From a virus, in the IMG/VR virus record IMGVR_UViG_3300032278_000014, positions 1 through 49,507 of that record: a stretch of DNA of 49,507 nucleotides; one strand, 5' to 3'. Positions 8,976 through 16,440 of the stretch are shown in pieces. The position numbers and the translations under genes were made by a program. Every line of letters begins with the position of its first letter. Positions within the stretch are counted from its first letter, which is position 1. Under the pieces are notes generated by a model. It was not told the origin of the DNA. It saw only the letters and a list, made by a program, of their open reading frames with translations, and ran no database searches.

Positions 8976-9116
8976 CTACCAAGTTTCGCAGCGCGGATGG
9001 CCCGGGTGGTTGGTGTGATCAACGGCGCAACCTTCAGTGCCGCGTTCGCATGTTTCGTGTTCTGCCCTATCCGACCACCAGTGAATCGGTTCGTTGCAGT
9101 CAGTGGTTGTTTCCAT
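8976..9116 (-). CDS. 46-aa Cys/His-rich protein, single-gene unit
   Basis: A very small gene with an excellent ribosome site (GAGGAGGTCAA before the ATG at 9116). The protein begins METTTDCNEPIHWWSDRAEH and has Cys at 7, 23, 30 and 43 with several His, so it could bind a metal. No family is recognised. It has its own promoter-leader element (9117-9153) and terminator (8940-8957), which strongly supports it as real. A longer frame over the same bases in another phase lacks such signals. Confidence 0.65.
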   Translation of the reverse strand: METTTDCNEPIHWWSDRAEHETCERGTEGCAVDHTNHPGHPRCETW

Positions 9117-9153
9117 TTGACCTCCTCGGTTACTGTCGATGAGGTCAAACATA
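9117..9153 (-). promoter_or_regulatory. Recurrent promoter-leader element, copy A
   Basis: A TATGTT -10-like hexamer (9148-9153) is followed nine bases later by CGACAG (9133-9138), then TAACC and GAGGAGGT before the ATG. From TTGTATGTT to the first codon it is nearly identical to the copy before the 31506 gene. The expected transcription start falls close to CGACAG, so the motif would form the 5' end of the mRNA. Confidence 0.6.
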
Positions 9154-9202
9154 CAAGACTCACTGCGTGTAAATCCGTTAAAACGCTCCCCGGGATGGGG
9201 TT

Positions 9203-10063
9203 CTACATCCGGCGACCGCTCTCCTCTTCAGCTTCAACAGGAGCGGCGAATGCAAACCTGATCATGCTGTTATTGGTCCGCATGTTGCCGTGGTACAGGT
9301 CACCAATTTCCCAGCCTTTGGACTTGTGGTAGTTAGTAGTCAGCTTGAATCTCATTGGGTGAGCGAACCGCACCAACGCAGAATCACCGCGGACAGGATA
9401 CCAGCGGGTCAAATCATGATAAAGCTGCGGATAGCAGCCAATCACGACCGTTTCTTCACCGTCAATGATGCTGACATCGGAGCGATGTGACCAAGCCCTA
9501 GTACCCGGCACCATGTCCGTATCTACAACGATGTCAAACCAGACGCTGTCGTCGGTGATATCTGTAACCGTTAACCGAGCGAACGGAAATGGGTTGCGGT
9601 CGGTGCCAGTATCGGTGCTGAAGCGCATGGTGCCGGTGCCTACTGCGAATCGCAACGAATCGCCAAATTCCACGGTTTTGATGTTCGGGATTCCCCGTTT
9701 CACACCAGCCTCGATCATGGTTTCATATTTCTTTTCGTTGATGTCGCGTTGCACTTCAGCGTCCCTCTCTTCTTCAGCGCGCCTAATGCGACTTTCGAAG
9801 AGATCAAAAGCACTGTGCAAATCATCCAAATCTGTCCGGCGAGTTTGCAGCTTGAATCGCTCCTTTCTGATTTGGTCGGAGGTGAAAACTGAAAGCTCCT
9901 CCCCAAGCTGATCTAATTCAGCTTCCGAGAAACGGTGTTGAAAGCCGTACCCCCGGTGGGGCACATCTTCATTAGCGACGTGCTCGAGTTTTGCCAGAAA
10001 GTGCAGGGTGATAGCAGCTAGTGATTCACTGCCCGACTGTTCAGGCTTTTCTTTTTCGGTCAT
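9203..10063 (-). CDS. Hypothetical coiled-coil protein upstream of portal
   Basis: A 286-aa soluble protein of unknown family. Residues about 50-125 are highly charged and helical (RKERFKLQTRRTDLDDLHSA), consistent with a coiled coil. The C-terminal half is beta-rich, with VWFDIVVDTDMVPGTRAW and other short strands. It starts within the stop of the small gene before it (ATGA). It could be a structural or packaging accessory protein by location, but nothing in the sequence proves that. Confidence 0.6.
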   Translation of the reverse strand: MTEKEKPEQSGSESLAAITLHFLAKLEHVANEDVPHRGYGFQHRFSEAELDQLGEELSVFTSDQIRKERFKLQTRRTDLDDLHSAFDLFESRIRRAEEERDAEVQRDINEKKYETMIEAGVKRGIPNIKTVEFGDSLRFAVGTGTMRFSTDTGTDRNPFPFARLTVTDITDDSVWFDIVVDTDMVPGTRAWSHRSDVSIIDGEETVVIGCYPQLYHDLTRWYPVRGDSALVRFAHPMRFKLTTNYHKSKGWEIGDLYHGNMRTNNSMIRFAFAAPVEAEEESGRRM

Positions 10064-10176
10064 TGGCTGTGTTGTCCTTCCTTCGCTTTTTTTGCGCGAA
10101 TGCGGGCGAGCGCTTCTTGCTTGTCTGCTTCCAGCATTGCTTGGACTCGAGGGTCACTCATATCCATTACTGTCAC
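10060..10176 (-). CDS. Small hypothetical protein (38 aa from GTG, or 50 aa from ATG 10212)
   Basis: This small, helical, Lys/Ala-rich protein contains VMDMSDPRVQAMLEADKQEA and ends KKAKEGQHSQ. The ATG at 10212 gives 50 residues but has no ribosome site. The in-frame GTG at 10176 follows GGAAGG and a GACAGCAACC leader motif at about 10195-10204, so I prefer it. Its stop overlaps the start of the 286-aa gene (ATGA), which it probably serves as upstream partner in one transcript. Confidence 0.45.
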   Translation of the reverse strand: MTVMDMSDPRVQAMLEADKQEALARIRAKKAKEGQHSQ

Positions 10177-10199
10177 GATGGTTTCCTTCCCATAGGTTG

Positions 10200-10234
10200 C
10201 TGTCCCCTTCATTCAATCACAATCCCGGGGACAG
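10200..10234. promoter_or_regulatory. 8-bp inverted repeat at a divergent gene boundary
   Basis: CTGTCCCC (10200-10207) and GGGGACAG (10227-10234) are perfect inverted arms around 19 bases. The left arm overlaps the leader motif of the minus-strand small gene. It lies in the divergent gap between the minus unit (10176) and the plus unit (10326), and may be an operator or an mRNA hairpin. Confidence 0.4.
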
Positions 10235-10283
10235 ATAAAGCCTAGAACTAGCCATTTCTGCCGTTCTCTCTGCACTGACCGTG

Positions 10284-10325
10284 TATGTTGATTTCCGACA
10301 GCAACAATCGAAGGAGGTGAAACAA
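10284..10325 (+). promoter_or_regulatory. Recurrent promoter-leader element, copy C
   Basis: TATGTT at 10284-10289 is followed six bases later by CGACAG (10296-10301), then CAACAATCG and AAGGAGGTGA before the ATG at 10326. It shows the same order and spacing as the other copies. No clear -35 box is seen. Confidence 0.6.
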
Positions 10326-10745
10326 ATGGACGACACAATTTTGGAAACCAAAGACGTTCCCACAAAGGAGGCAGTCACCGTAGGTGATTATTTCACCGCT
10401 TCGTGGGGATACGACCAGACGAACATCGACTACTACGAAGCAGTCGCCGTATCAAAGACTGGTCGCGTCAAACTCCAGCGAATAGAGCAGCGAATAATCA
10501 GCCGCGGTTGCCCAAACGACGAAGTAGTACCAGTTCCTGGTGCCTACGTCGGGGAGCCAACCGGCTACAAGATCCCTCGCTTCTATTACAACGGCTATGC
10601 CAGCCAACCAGAGGCTTTCGGTGAACGCAAGCTGGTTTGCTACGTGCGGTTGAACAGTTATTCGTCAGCAACACGAGTCGCCCGCGATGAATTCGAGGCG
10701 GCCACCATAGTTCACAATCAAACCAACCCAGTCTACGGGCACTAA
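10326..10745 (+). CDS. Conserved hypothetical protein in a single-gene plus-strand unit
   Basis: A 139-aa protein. Residues 18-45 read GDYFTASWGYDQTNIDYYEA, the opening of a small family I have seen in actinophages and bacteria with no established function. A beta-rich domain follows, with VSKTGRVKLQRIEQRI and EVVPVPGAYVGEPTGYKI. The ATG at 10326 has an ideal AAGGAGGTGA site. It has its own promoter-leader and a hairpin terminator at 10772-10798, and lies against the direction of the surrounding late genes. Confidence 0.7.
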   Translation: MDDTILETKDVPTKEAVTVGDYFTASWGYDQTNIDYYEAVAVSKTGRVKLQRIEQRIISRGCPNDEVVPVPGAYVGEPTGYKIPRFYYNGYASQPEAFGERKLVCYVRLNSYSSATRVARDEFEAATIVHNQTNPVYGH

Positions 10746-10771
10746 TATCCAAACAGCCCAGAAGCTGCGAG

Positions 10772-10798
10772 GAGCCGCTCCCCCGGGGGCGGTTCTTT
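10772..10798 (+). terminator. GC-rich hairpin terminator
   Basis: GAGCCGCTCCC and GGGGGCGGTTC pair almost completely and are followed by TTT. It lies 27 bases after the stop of the 10326 gene. The reverse strand could serve the minus-strand genes that end at 10924. Confidence 0.6.
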
Positions 10799-10810
10799 CG
10801 CGTATGGACT

Positions 10811-10862
10811 GGACCCCCGAGGCGACTCGATCCTGGGGGGGTAGAAATCGCCTCGAAGGTCC
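10811..10862. repeat. 15-bp imperfect inverted repeat with a G-rich loop
   Basis: The arms 10811-10825 and 10848-10862 are complementary except for two positions that can form G-T pairs. The 22-base loop holds a run of seven G. No T-run follows on either strand, so it is not a simple terminator. The gap from 10746 to 10923 holds only this, the terminator at 10772 and a weak 61-aa minus-strand frame (10742-10927) that I do not support. Confidence 0.6.
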
Positions 10863-10923
10863 AACAGCAGTTTTGCATAGCGCCAGCTATCCATGTTTAT
10901 TGACACAAAAACCGTTGGGTTAG

Positions 10924-11148
10924 TCACTCATTTCCAGCGTGCAGGTCAGCGTGACGTGTCATCCACATGCCATGTTCGTATGTGCGTTCGTCTAGGCGCT
11001 GCGTGCGTTCGTCAATAGATCTCAGCATGACAGTGTTGTCAGCGTGCGCCTGATTGTTCTCACGTCGCATCACACTGGTCAGCACAGCGAACAATCCCGT
11101 GACAAGAGCCGCTGTTACGGCCCCTACCGCTGCAACCACATCTGTCAT
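10924..11148 (-). CDS. Small membrane protein with one N-terminal TM segment
   Basis: A 74-aa protein. Residues 5-26 (VAAVGAVTAALVTGLFAVLT) form one membrane segment, followed by a charged helix with SIDERTQRLDERTYEHG. This size and layout resemble small phage membrane proteins, including some holins, but a dedicated holin gene exists at 33472-33684. The start overlaps the thermonuclease stop (ATGA), so it is the last coupled gene of the lipoprotein-nuclease block and may act at the membrane with them. Confidence 0.55.
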   Translation of the reverse strand: MTDVVAAVGAVTAALVTGLFAVLTSVMRRENNQAHADNTVMLRSIDERTQRLDERTYEHGMWMTRHADLHAGNE

Positions 11149-11495
11149 CGTTTGCCGCCGTCATAAACTTCTGCGTGGCCTACGTCCACCAGCACATCAT
11201 TCAGGCAGCCATCGTCGTCGCCGATGACTCGACCTAAAACCCGGCCAAATTTGCCTCGCTTGTCCAAGCTGGTTTGAATCTTGATGGCCTCTTGTGCCTC
11301 GCACCAATTCACCACGTAGTCCTTTGCAGCTAAACCGAGCGCCTTCTCAGCCTTATCTCTCGTGCGGGATTCTGGTGTGTTGATGCCGAGGAGCCGGACA
11401 CGAGCTTGGTACCGAATGGAGAAACCCAGATCAAGAATTACGTCCACTGTGTCGCCGTCAACTACCCGGTCAATCGTCGCTGCGTATTCGTACAT
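11145..11495 (-). CDS. Thermonuclease (SNase-like)
   Basis: A 116-aa staphylococcal-nuclease fold protein that would cut DNA or RNA in a calcium-dependent way. Visible are RVVDGDTVDVILDLGF, then RVRLLGINTPESRTRDK (with the Arg and Glu of the active site), then DKRGKFGRVLGRV and a closing LNDVLVDVGHAEVY. No signal peptide is seen, so it would act in the cytoplasm unless carried by partners. Its start lies on the stop of the giant lipoprotein gene (TGATG). Confidence 0.85.
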   Translation of the reverse strand: MYEYAATIDRVVDGDTVDVILDLGFSIRYQARVRLLGINTPESRTRDKAEKALGLAAKDYVVNWCEAQEAIKIQTSLDKRGKFGRVLGRVIGDDDGCLNDVLVDVGHAEVYDGGKR

Positions 11496-14400
11496 CAGGA
11501 GCCACTGCTTTCTTCTGTTTCGTCACTGATGGTCAGTCGATACCAACCAGAGTTTGCTGCGTTGTACACCGTTCCCTCGACAGCGTAGTCGCCTGGTTCC
11601 ATCAACCGATCTATCTCAGCGTCCCAGGCGTTTGATACGTTCTGGATGACTGGGCGCGGTTCGTCGTAGCCAACGATCGTGTCGTTCGGGAACTCAGCTT
11701 CGTCCTCGGCGTCTGCCGGGGGGTTGTTGCATGGATGTGAGTCGCCGCCAATTGAGCAGTCTCGACCACCGTCGTCATCGGATTCAATGAACGTGCCTCT
11801 CGTGTATTCGTCGAGGTCGCCGGTGTGATCCCCGAGGTCAGGGTCGTCGTCCTCATACAGGTAGACGTAGGGGTCGGCGTGCTGGTTGGTGGTGTTGAAC
11901 TGGCTGTACTCCAGATTGGATTCAGCTTCAATGACGATGCGACGCCGTTCCCCGGTAACGCTCGGATCGTCTGGGACGGTGAATGTCACCACTTCACGTT
12001 CGCTTCGTTGATCTGGAAAGCCGGTGTTCCAGTTGCCGACAATGCACCAGTCGCCGAAGCCAGTCCATCCACCTTGTGAGCAGTTAGCTGGCTCTGTTGT
12101 GACCACTTCAGTTGTGTTGGTGCTCACAACGTTGGGATCTGCAACCGTGGTTGTTGATTGTGTGTCGCCGTATGTGGTGCCGCCGCCGCAGCCGCCGTTG
12201 CCTGTGCCGTCGTCGTAGCACCACCAGTCATCTGTCCGTTGCCTCGTGCTGGAGATTGTGCTGACGGTTTCTGTTTCGGTGACTGTGGTCGCTGTTGTGA
12301 CTTGCTGATACCAGTAGCCGTCGTTGGAGTTGAAGCCAAGCGTAGACGTGACGTTGACCGCGGTGGTTGTCTCCGTTTCGGTGCTTACCTGGTCTGCGAG
12401 ATCTTCCCACGTTGAACTGCTTCCTCCGTCCCATGATGGTTGCGGAGGCGGAGGCGGAGGCGGAGGTTCTGGCTCCTCTATTTCTTCTTCTGGTTCTTCA
12501 TCTACCCCAGGTTCTTCATCTTCGGGTTCGTCGTCCGGTAGTTCTTCAGGGGTATCCACCTCGTCGGGTGGTTCTGTCGACTCTGGTTCTTCTTCATCCG
12601 GCGTTTCGCCGTCATCCGCCAAAGGATCGTCCGCACCGTCAGCTTCGTCGGGAGTCGTGTCGTCATCTTCTTCAGTGTCCCACTCCGGCAACATCAACTC
12701 TGGTTCTTGCCACGGTTCTTCCTCAATTTCTTCATTTCCCCAGTCATCGTCCCAGTCAGGCAGCGTGATGTCCGGTAACGAATCTAGGCTGCCATCATGC
12801 GTTTCATCCTCTGGATTTTCGGGCCATTCCTCGATTGGCGGCAACAGATCTTCAGCAACGATTAGTTCATCATCCTCAACGATTTCAATTTCGACTTCCC
12901 AACCGTCGTCACCCCATTCGCCCTCCACCCGGTCGGGTAGTTCTTCAATCAGGTCCTCGGTTCGCTCAATGATCAGTTCCATTTCTTCGAGGAACTCATC
13001 GTCAAGTAACTCGGCTAAAAAGCCGCCTTCATCTTCTTCGACCCATTCCACGAAGTCCTCTGATTCGACCCACACCCAGTCGTCATCTTCTTCATGCCAG
13101 TCATCCTCCCAGGTTTCTTCGTCCCAAAAGTCGTCGTCCAAATCAAGAATGAACGGAGCTTCTTCACCTTCTTCTGGTTCAACAAACCATGCGTCGTCTT
13201 CGTCTGGTTCTTCAGCTAATCGCTCCTCCACCAGTTCTCGTAGCTCTGCCACAATCGTTGCCGGGCGCGCCTCAATTTCTTCCACAACAATTTCAACTTC
13301 ACCCTCCTCGTTTATCTCAACAACAATTTCTTCGGGCACATCTTGATCTGGTTGACTAATTTCGATCTCTGCTACCTGTTCCCCCTCGTCTGTTGCGATT
13401 GAGATCACAATTTGGGGCGCTGTGGGGGCAGGTGGGGCTTCGTGGGGGGTTTCACCAGACTCCGACCCAGCGTCGCTCTCAGGCGGTTCTGTGGGATCTG
13501 GAGGCGGTGGGGGTGCAGTGAACTGGAACGCAAGTTCCTGATCGTCCTCGATAACGACGCTGACGGCGACATTCTGATCAGCTATATCAACCGCAGCTTC
13601 TTCAAGGTCATTGATTTCGTAGCCTTCGTCCTCTGTGACCGCCAGCACGGGTTCGTCATCAGCCTCGTCGGTTATATCAGCGATAGTGGTTTCAACTCGC
13701 GCCGCGGCTCCGTCCTGCGCCACAAACAGCGATACGGCCCCATCGGTGCTGCCATCCAAAGTTTCCACATCAGCCGTGTAGTTTTCCACAGACGCTGGAA
13801 GCAGGATGAGCACAGGATCTGATGTGCTGGATGTTGCGATGTATCGGTACACCGCCCCCGGGATTTCATTGACAAGTTCACCGTCGAATACACCCAACCG
13901 TCGCCCTTGATCATCTACGACTTGCAAAGCAATCTGGCTGTCAGATGATCCAGCCGCAGTCAGTAACGTCATGGATTTCGTGCCGTCAGCTTTAGGGCAG
14001 AACGCGCACGAAAACGGAGGCTGGCGAGCCGCCATCGGCGTTAACTCCAACGTGCCGGTGCTCCCGGTCCAAGCTGATGCTGATTCTGTTGGATTCGTAG
14101 CGGCTAGTGCATAGGTCCAGACGTTACCCACAACATCAATCCAGCGTGTTTCCGTGGGCCAATTCGAGTCATAGATGTAGATTCGACTGCCCCCATTTAC
14201 AGCTTCAACCGCATAGGGGGTGACTGCGTGGCCGCCTTCTGCTGAATACAGACCCAACGTGTACCCCGCAGATGTTTCCGGGTTAGCGAAATCATCAGCC
14301 AACGTTGCAACAATCTCGGAGGGGCTTTGGTCTCGATAGAACGCTGCTGCCGCTTGCGTTTCCGAAGAAAACTGTGTCACGAACCAGAATGCAAGCTCGG

Positions 14401-14929
14401 CGGCCACTCGAGGGTCGCCTTGCTCTAACCCTGCCACCAGAGCTTCTTGCCCTAGCAAGCTCGTTGTCGCACCCTCCTGATATAACCGCAGGGACAGGAC
14501 AGCGAAGCCTTCGCAGAGTCCACCAGCCATCGCCCGGTTTGCTTGCTCGATCAACTGGAGCATTACGGGTTGGGGTGTGCATTCCCCAGCGTCGTTCACA
14601 GAGGCGCACGCTTGGCCGTCACCGTACAAACGTCGAGCGAGGTTAACCGTCAACGCTGCGGGAGCGTTACCGCCTCCGTAGTTGGAGAAACCGAAACCAT
14701 CGGCACCAGGTTCATAATCTAAGGCAACGACTTGGCTGACCTCTAACGCAAGCGGGACCGGGGGGGTGGTATCTACTGTTGCAACCAGTGCAGTCTGCTG
14801 GGTAGCTGATGGAGTGTCAGCTTCTGGGCGCGATTCACCGCCCCCGCTACACGCTGCAAGTAACAGGGCTGCGCTGATTACTGTGCTTGCGGTACGACCT
14901 AGCGCCGCCGCCTTTTTTGCTGCCACCAC
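11495..14929 (-). CDS. Giant acidic surface lipoprotein with cysteine-peptidase-like N-terminus
   Basis: A 1,144-aa protein, about 7% of the genome. A lipoprotein signal peptide ends in the lipobox LAAC (Cys 27). Residues about 120-260 have a cysteine-peptidase-like arrangement: GGLCEGFAVLSL (Cys 139), GGHAVTPYAVE (His 234) and IYIYDSNWP (Asp 254/Asn 256). Residues about 430-860 are extremely rich in Glu, Asp, Pro and Trp, including a run of eight prolines. The C-terminal region is Thr-rich with Cys residues and a beta-rich end. The start is a GTG after TTGGAGC. The gene overlaps the upstream membrane-protein gene by 31 bases. The function is not known. Confidence 0.7.
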   Translation of the reverse strand: MVAAKKAAALGRTASTVISAALLLAACSGGGESRPEADTPSATQQTALVATVDTTPPVPLALEVSQVVALDYEPGADGFGFSNYGGGNAPAALTVNLARRLYGDGQACASVNDAGECTPQPVMLQLIEQANRAMAGGLCEGFAVLSLRLYQEGATTSLLGQEALVAGLEQGDPRVAAELAFWFVTQFSSETQAAAAFYRDQSPSEIVATLADDFANPETSAGYTLGLYSAEGGHAVTPYAVEAVNGGSRIYIYDSNWPTETRWIDVVGNVWTYALAATNPTESASAWTGSTGTLELTPMAARQPPFSCAFCPKADGTKSMTLLTAAGSSDSQIALQVVDDQGRRLGVFDGELVNEIPGAVYRYIATSSTSDPVLILLPASVENYTADVETLDGSTDGAVSLFVAQDGAAARVETTIADITDEADDEPVLAVTEDEGYEINDLEEAAVDIADQNVAVSVVIEDDQELAFQFTAPPPPPDPTEPPESDAGSESGETPHEAPPAPTAPQIVISIATDEGEQVAEIEISQPDQDVPEEIVVEINEEGEVEIVVEEIEARPATIVAELRELVEERLAEEPDEDDAWFVEPEEGEEAPFILDLDDDFWDEETWEDDWHEEDDDWVWVESEDFVEWVEEDEGGFLAELLDDEFLEEMELIIERTEDLIEELPDRVEGEWGDDGWEVEIEIVEDDELIVAEDLLPPIEEWPENPEDETHDGSLDSLPDITLPDWDDDWGNEEIEEEPWQEPELMLPEWDTEEDDDTTPDEADGADDPLADDGETPDEEEPESTEPPDEVDTPEELPDDEPEDEEPGVDEEPEEEIEEPEPPPPPPPPQPSWDGGSSSTWEDLADQVSTETETTTAVNVTSTLGFNSNDGYWYQQVTTATTVTETETVSTISSTRQRTDDWWCYDDGTGNGGCGGGTTYGDTQSTTTVADPNVVSTNTTEVVTTEPANCSQGGWTGFGDWCIVGNWNTGFPDQRSEREVVTFTVPDDPSVTGERRRIVIEAESNLEYSQFNTTNQHADPYVYLYEDDDPDLGDHTGDLDEYTRGTFIESDDDGGRDCSIGGDSHPCNNPPADAEDEAEFPNDTIVGYDEPRPVIQNVSNAWDAEIDRLMEPGDYAVEGTVYNAANSGWYRLTISDETEESSGS

Positions 14930-15342
14930 AATGCTCCAACGATGAGCACGCCAAGGAACACGAACACCAATGCTGCGGTCAAGCTGCCGCCTGGGGCATT
15001 GCCCAGATTAAGTGACCAGTTTTTCGTGTCGCCGCCAAGCAAATTGTTCTGCGACTCCAACTCAGCAACACGTTCGATTAGTTGATCTAGCTGCCAATCC
15101 GTCGCTGCTGAATCGTCGGCATTGGATTTCAGAAACCCAAAGCCGCCACCTAAGACTGCCGGGAGGCCAGCAATCCAAGCAATGTTGTCCATGACAGACT
15201 GCAAAGCCGCCTTGAACTTCGATACAGCTTGCTCGGCTTTGTCCACTGCTGCCTGAGCGCGATCCGTAACTGACGCAGTGGTTTCCTGGACTTCGTTGGC
15301 AATGGCTCTAAGTTTGGCGGCCAACTCATCTGCGTCCGACAT
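14899..15342 (-). CDS. Membrane protein with coiled coil and C-terminal anchor
   Basis: A 147-aa protein. Residues 1-50 form an amphipathic helix (TASVTDRAQAAVDKAEQAV). A short hydrophobic stretch lies near 55-70 and a second helix with a coiled-coil pattern near 80-100. A strong membrane segment near 120-140 (LVFVFLGVLIVGALWW) is followed by a KRRRR end that would stay in the cytoplasm. The ATG follows AGGAGC. It overlaps the giant lipoprotein gene, suggesting that the two act together at the membrane. Confidence 0.6.
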   Translation of the reverse strand: MSDADELAAKLRAIANEVQETTASVTDRAQAAVDKAEQAVSKFKAALQSVMDNIAWIAGLPAVLGGGFGFLKSNADDSAATDWQLDQLIERVAELESQNNLLGGDTKNWSLNLGNAPGGSLTAALVFVFLGVLIVGALWWQQKRRRR

Positions 15343-15465
15343 CGGATTGCTCCTGGTTCGGACACTGAGGTCACTACTGCTAACCCGAGGGTAGCATCGG
15401 CTTATGGTTTCGCCCTGCCCTTGGTGCTCAGAAATTGAGAAACACGACGACGATTGCGCCGCTCT

Positions 15466-15660
15466 CTACGGGTCGCTGGGTTTAGACCACTCCTTAGGTG
15501 AGATCTTGGAGCGAATTTCTTCGAGCAAGTCCTCGATGGTTCGGCTGAGTGCTTCGCAGTATCGGACAGGATTGCCAGATACGGGAGAGCCTTCGGCGAC
15601 GGCTGCTGCGGAGTCAGCTTGATTTGCGATCCGGCTGAGAGTTTCAGCAAGGTCTGTCAT
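15466..15660 (-). CDS. Small helical hypothetical protein
   Basis: A 64-aa soluble protein (MTDLAETLSRIANQADSAAA at the start) with an amphipathic helical character. The AGGAGGAACTC before the ATG at 15660 is a strong ribosome site, which supports it. No family is recognised. It is the first gene of the block that continues into the membrane protein and giant lipoprotein, after a 123-base gap (15343-15465) in which I see no gene. Confidence 0.55.
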   Translation of the reverse strand: MTDLAETLSRIANQADSAAAVAEGSPVSGNPVRYCEALSRTIEDLLEEIRSKISPKEWSKPSDP

Positions 15661-15741
15661 GAGTTCCTCCTGTCGGCTGCAACGCGAGTCAATTCAGCGG
15701 AGCCGGTCAGTTGTTTGATCCGATACTAGTACACAGCGAAA

Positions 15742-15759
15742 GACGGCCGAATGGCCGCC
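15742..15759 (-). terminator. Hairpin terminator after the zinc-ribbon gene
   Basis: On the minus strand GCGGCC and GGCCGT pair around ATTC, followed by CTTTC. It lies 14 bases past the stop of the 15773-16018 gene and gives that gene the same promoter-leader-gene-hairpin layout as the 46-aa gene. Confidence 0.5.
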
Positions 15760-15772
15760 TCCCGATTTTTGT

Positions 15773-16018
15773 TTATCGGTCCCAAATAGTTTCGCTGCCG
15801 TCGCCTTGCCCGAAGGGGACGATGTTGTAGCACTTTTTGCAAACCAGTTCGTCATCAAAGTAGGTCGATGCGCCTGCGCAGCAATCAGTGAGCCGCTGGC
15901 CATTGTCGGGGTTATAGCTGCCGACGAGCAAAATCCCGGGGTCTTCGCCTTCGCGAATTTTCATCACCTCCGCGCCTGCGGTAGATCTGGGAGTTTTGTG
16001 TATTTCGTAACTTCTCAT
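15773..16018 (-). CDS. Small zinc-ribbon-like protein
   Basis: An 81-aa protein, started at the ATG at 16018 after GAGGAGGTGAA; the longer frame to 16087 would cross the promoter. Residues about 42-66 contain RLTDCCAGAS and ELVCKKCYNIV, a possible four-cysteine zinc ribbon. It is one half of a divergent pair with the 16177 gene, sharing a symmetric control region. The function is unknown. Confidence 0.6.
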   Translation of the reverse strand: MRSYEIHKTPRSTAGAEVMKIREGEDPGILLVGSYNPDNGQRLTDCCAGASTYFDDELVCKKCYNIVPFGQGDGSETIWDR

Positions 16019-16176
16019 TTCACCTCCTCGATGGTTACTGCCGATGCCTTGACAACTACACGATTCAATGCACGAAGTAAAGCGCAACCAGTAAACGTCA
16101 CGAGTTGCGCTTTATTTGGTCGGTGATTGCGTGTAGAAGAGAGGACATGACAGCAGCCACCCCACAAGGAGGGAAA
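16019..16176. promoter_or_regulatory. Divergent promoter pair with symmetric operator-like arms (copies E and D)
   Basis: The minus strand has TTTACT (16076-16081), 17 bases and TAGTTG (16053-16058), then CGGCAG and GAGGAGGTGA. The plus strand has TTTATT (16111-16116), 17 bases and TAGAAG (16134-16139), then GACAGC and AAGGAGGG. The -35 boxes lie at the ends of a perfect 10-bp inverted repeat, AAAGCGCAAC (16079-16088) and GTTGCGCTTT (16104-16113). A dimeric regulator bound there would touch both promoters. Confidence 0.65.
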
Positions 16177-16440
16177 ATGGCAACAATGAAAGGCGCGGCG
16201 GAGGAACTCATCCCCTACCGCGTCACCGTAAAGGTCAACGGGCAACTGCCCTACGACCCCTACTTTGAAGGTCAGACAGGCAACGCCTACCCTGATTTCA
16301 CATGCGAAGTAGAAGCAATAACAGAGGCAGAAGCCCGCAAACAGGGCTACCACTTCCATCCAGCAACCACGCCAGCAATGGCCCAATACCCCCATCCTCT
16401 TCGCGGCGAAACGGTCCGCTACGAAATTCAGGAGATTTGA
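16177..16440 (+). CDS. Hypothetical protein, plus-strand unit
   Basis: An 87-aa protein started at the ATG at 16177 after AAGGAGGGAAA; an in-frame ATG at 16147 lies inside the leader. It reads YRVTVKVNGQLPYDPYFEGQ and ends in a region with EAITEAEARKQGYHFHP. This resembles a small beta-sheet protein of unknown function. The stop overlaps the next start (TGATG), coupling the two genes. Confidence 0.6.
   Translation: MATMKGAAEELIPYRVTVKVNGQLPYDPYFEGQTGNAYPDFTCEVEAITEAEARKQGYHFHPATTPAMAQYPHPLRGETVRYEIQEI

Noticed and set aside
8894-9163. 89-aa minus-strand frame over the 46-aa gene
   Set aside because: It starts inside the promoter-leader element and runs over the terminator; the 46-aa frame has the ribosome site and correct spacing.
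10742-10927. 61-aa minus-strand frame after the small membrane protein gene
   Set aside because: It has an ATGA overlap but runs through the large hairpin and the terminator, and its sequence is dominated by their Pro/Arg/Ser codons.
12324-13346. 340-aa plus-strand Ser-rich open frame
   Set aside because: It lies opposite the Glu/Asp-rich part of the giant lipoprotein; GAA/GAT codons read backwards give Ser codons. It has no ribosome site and no domain.
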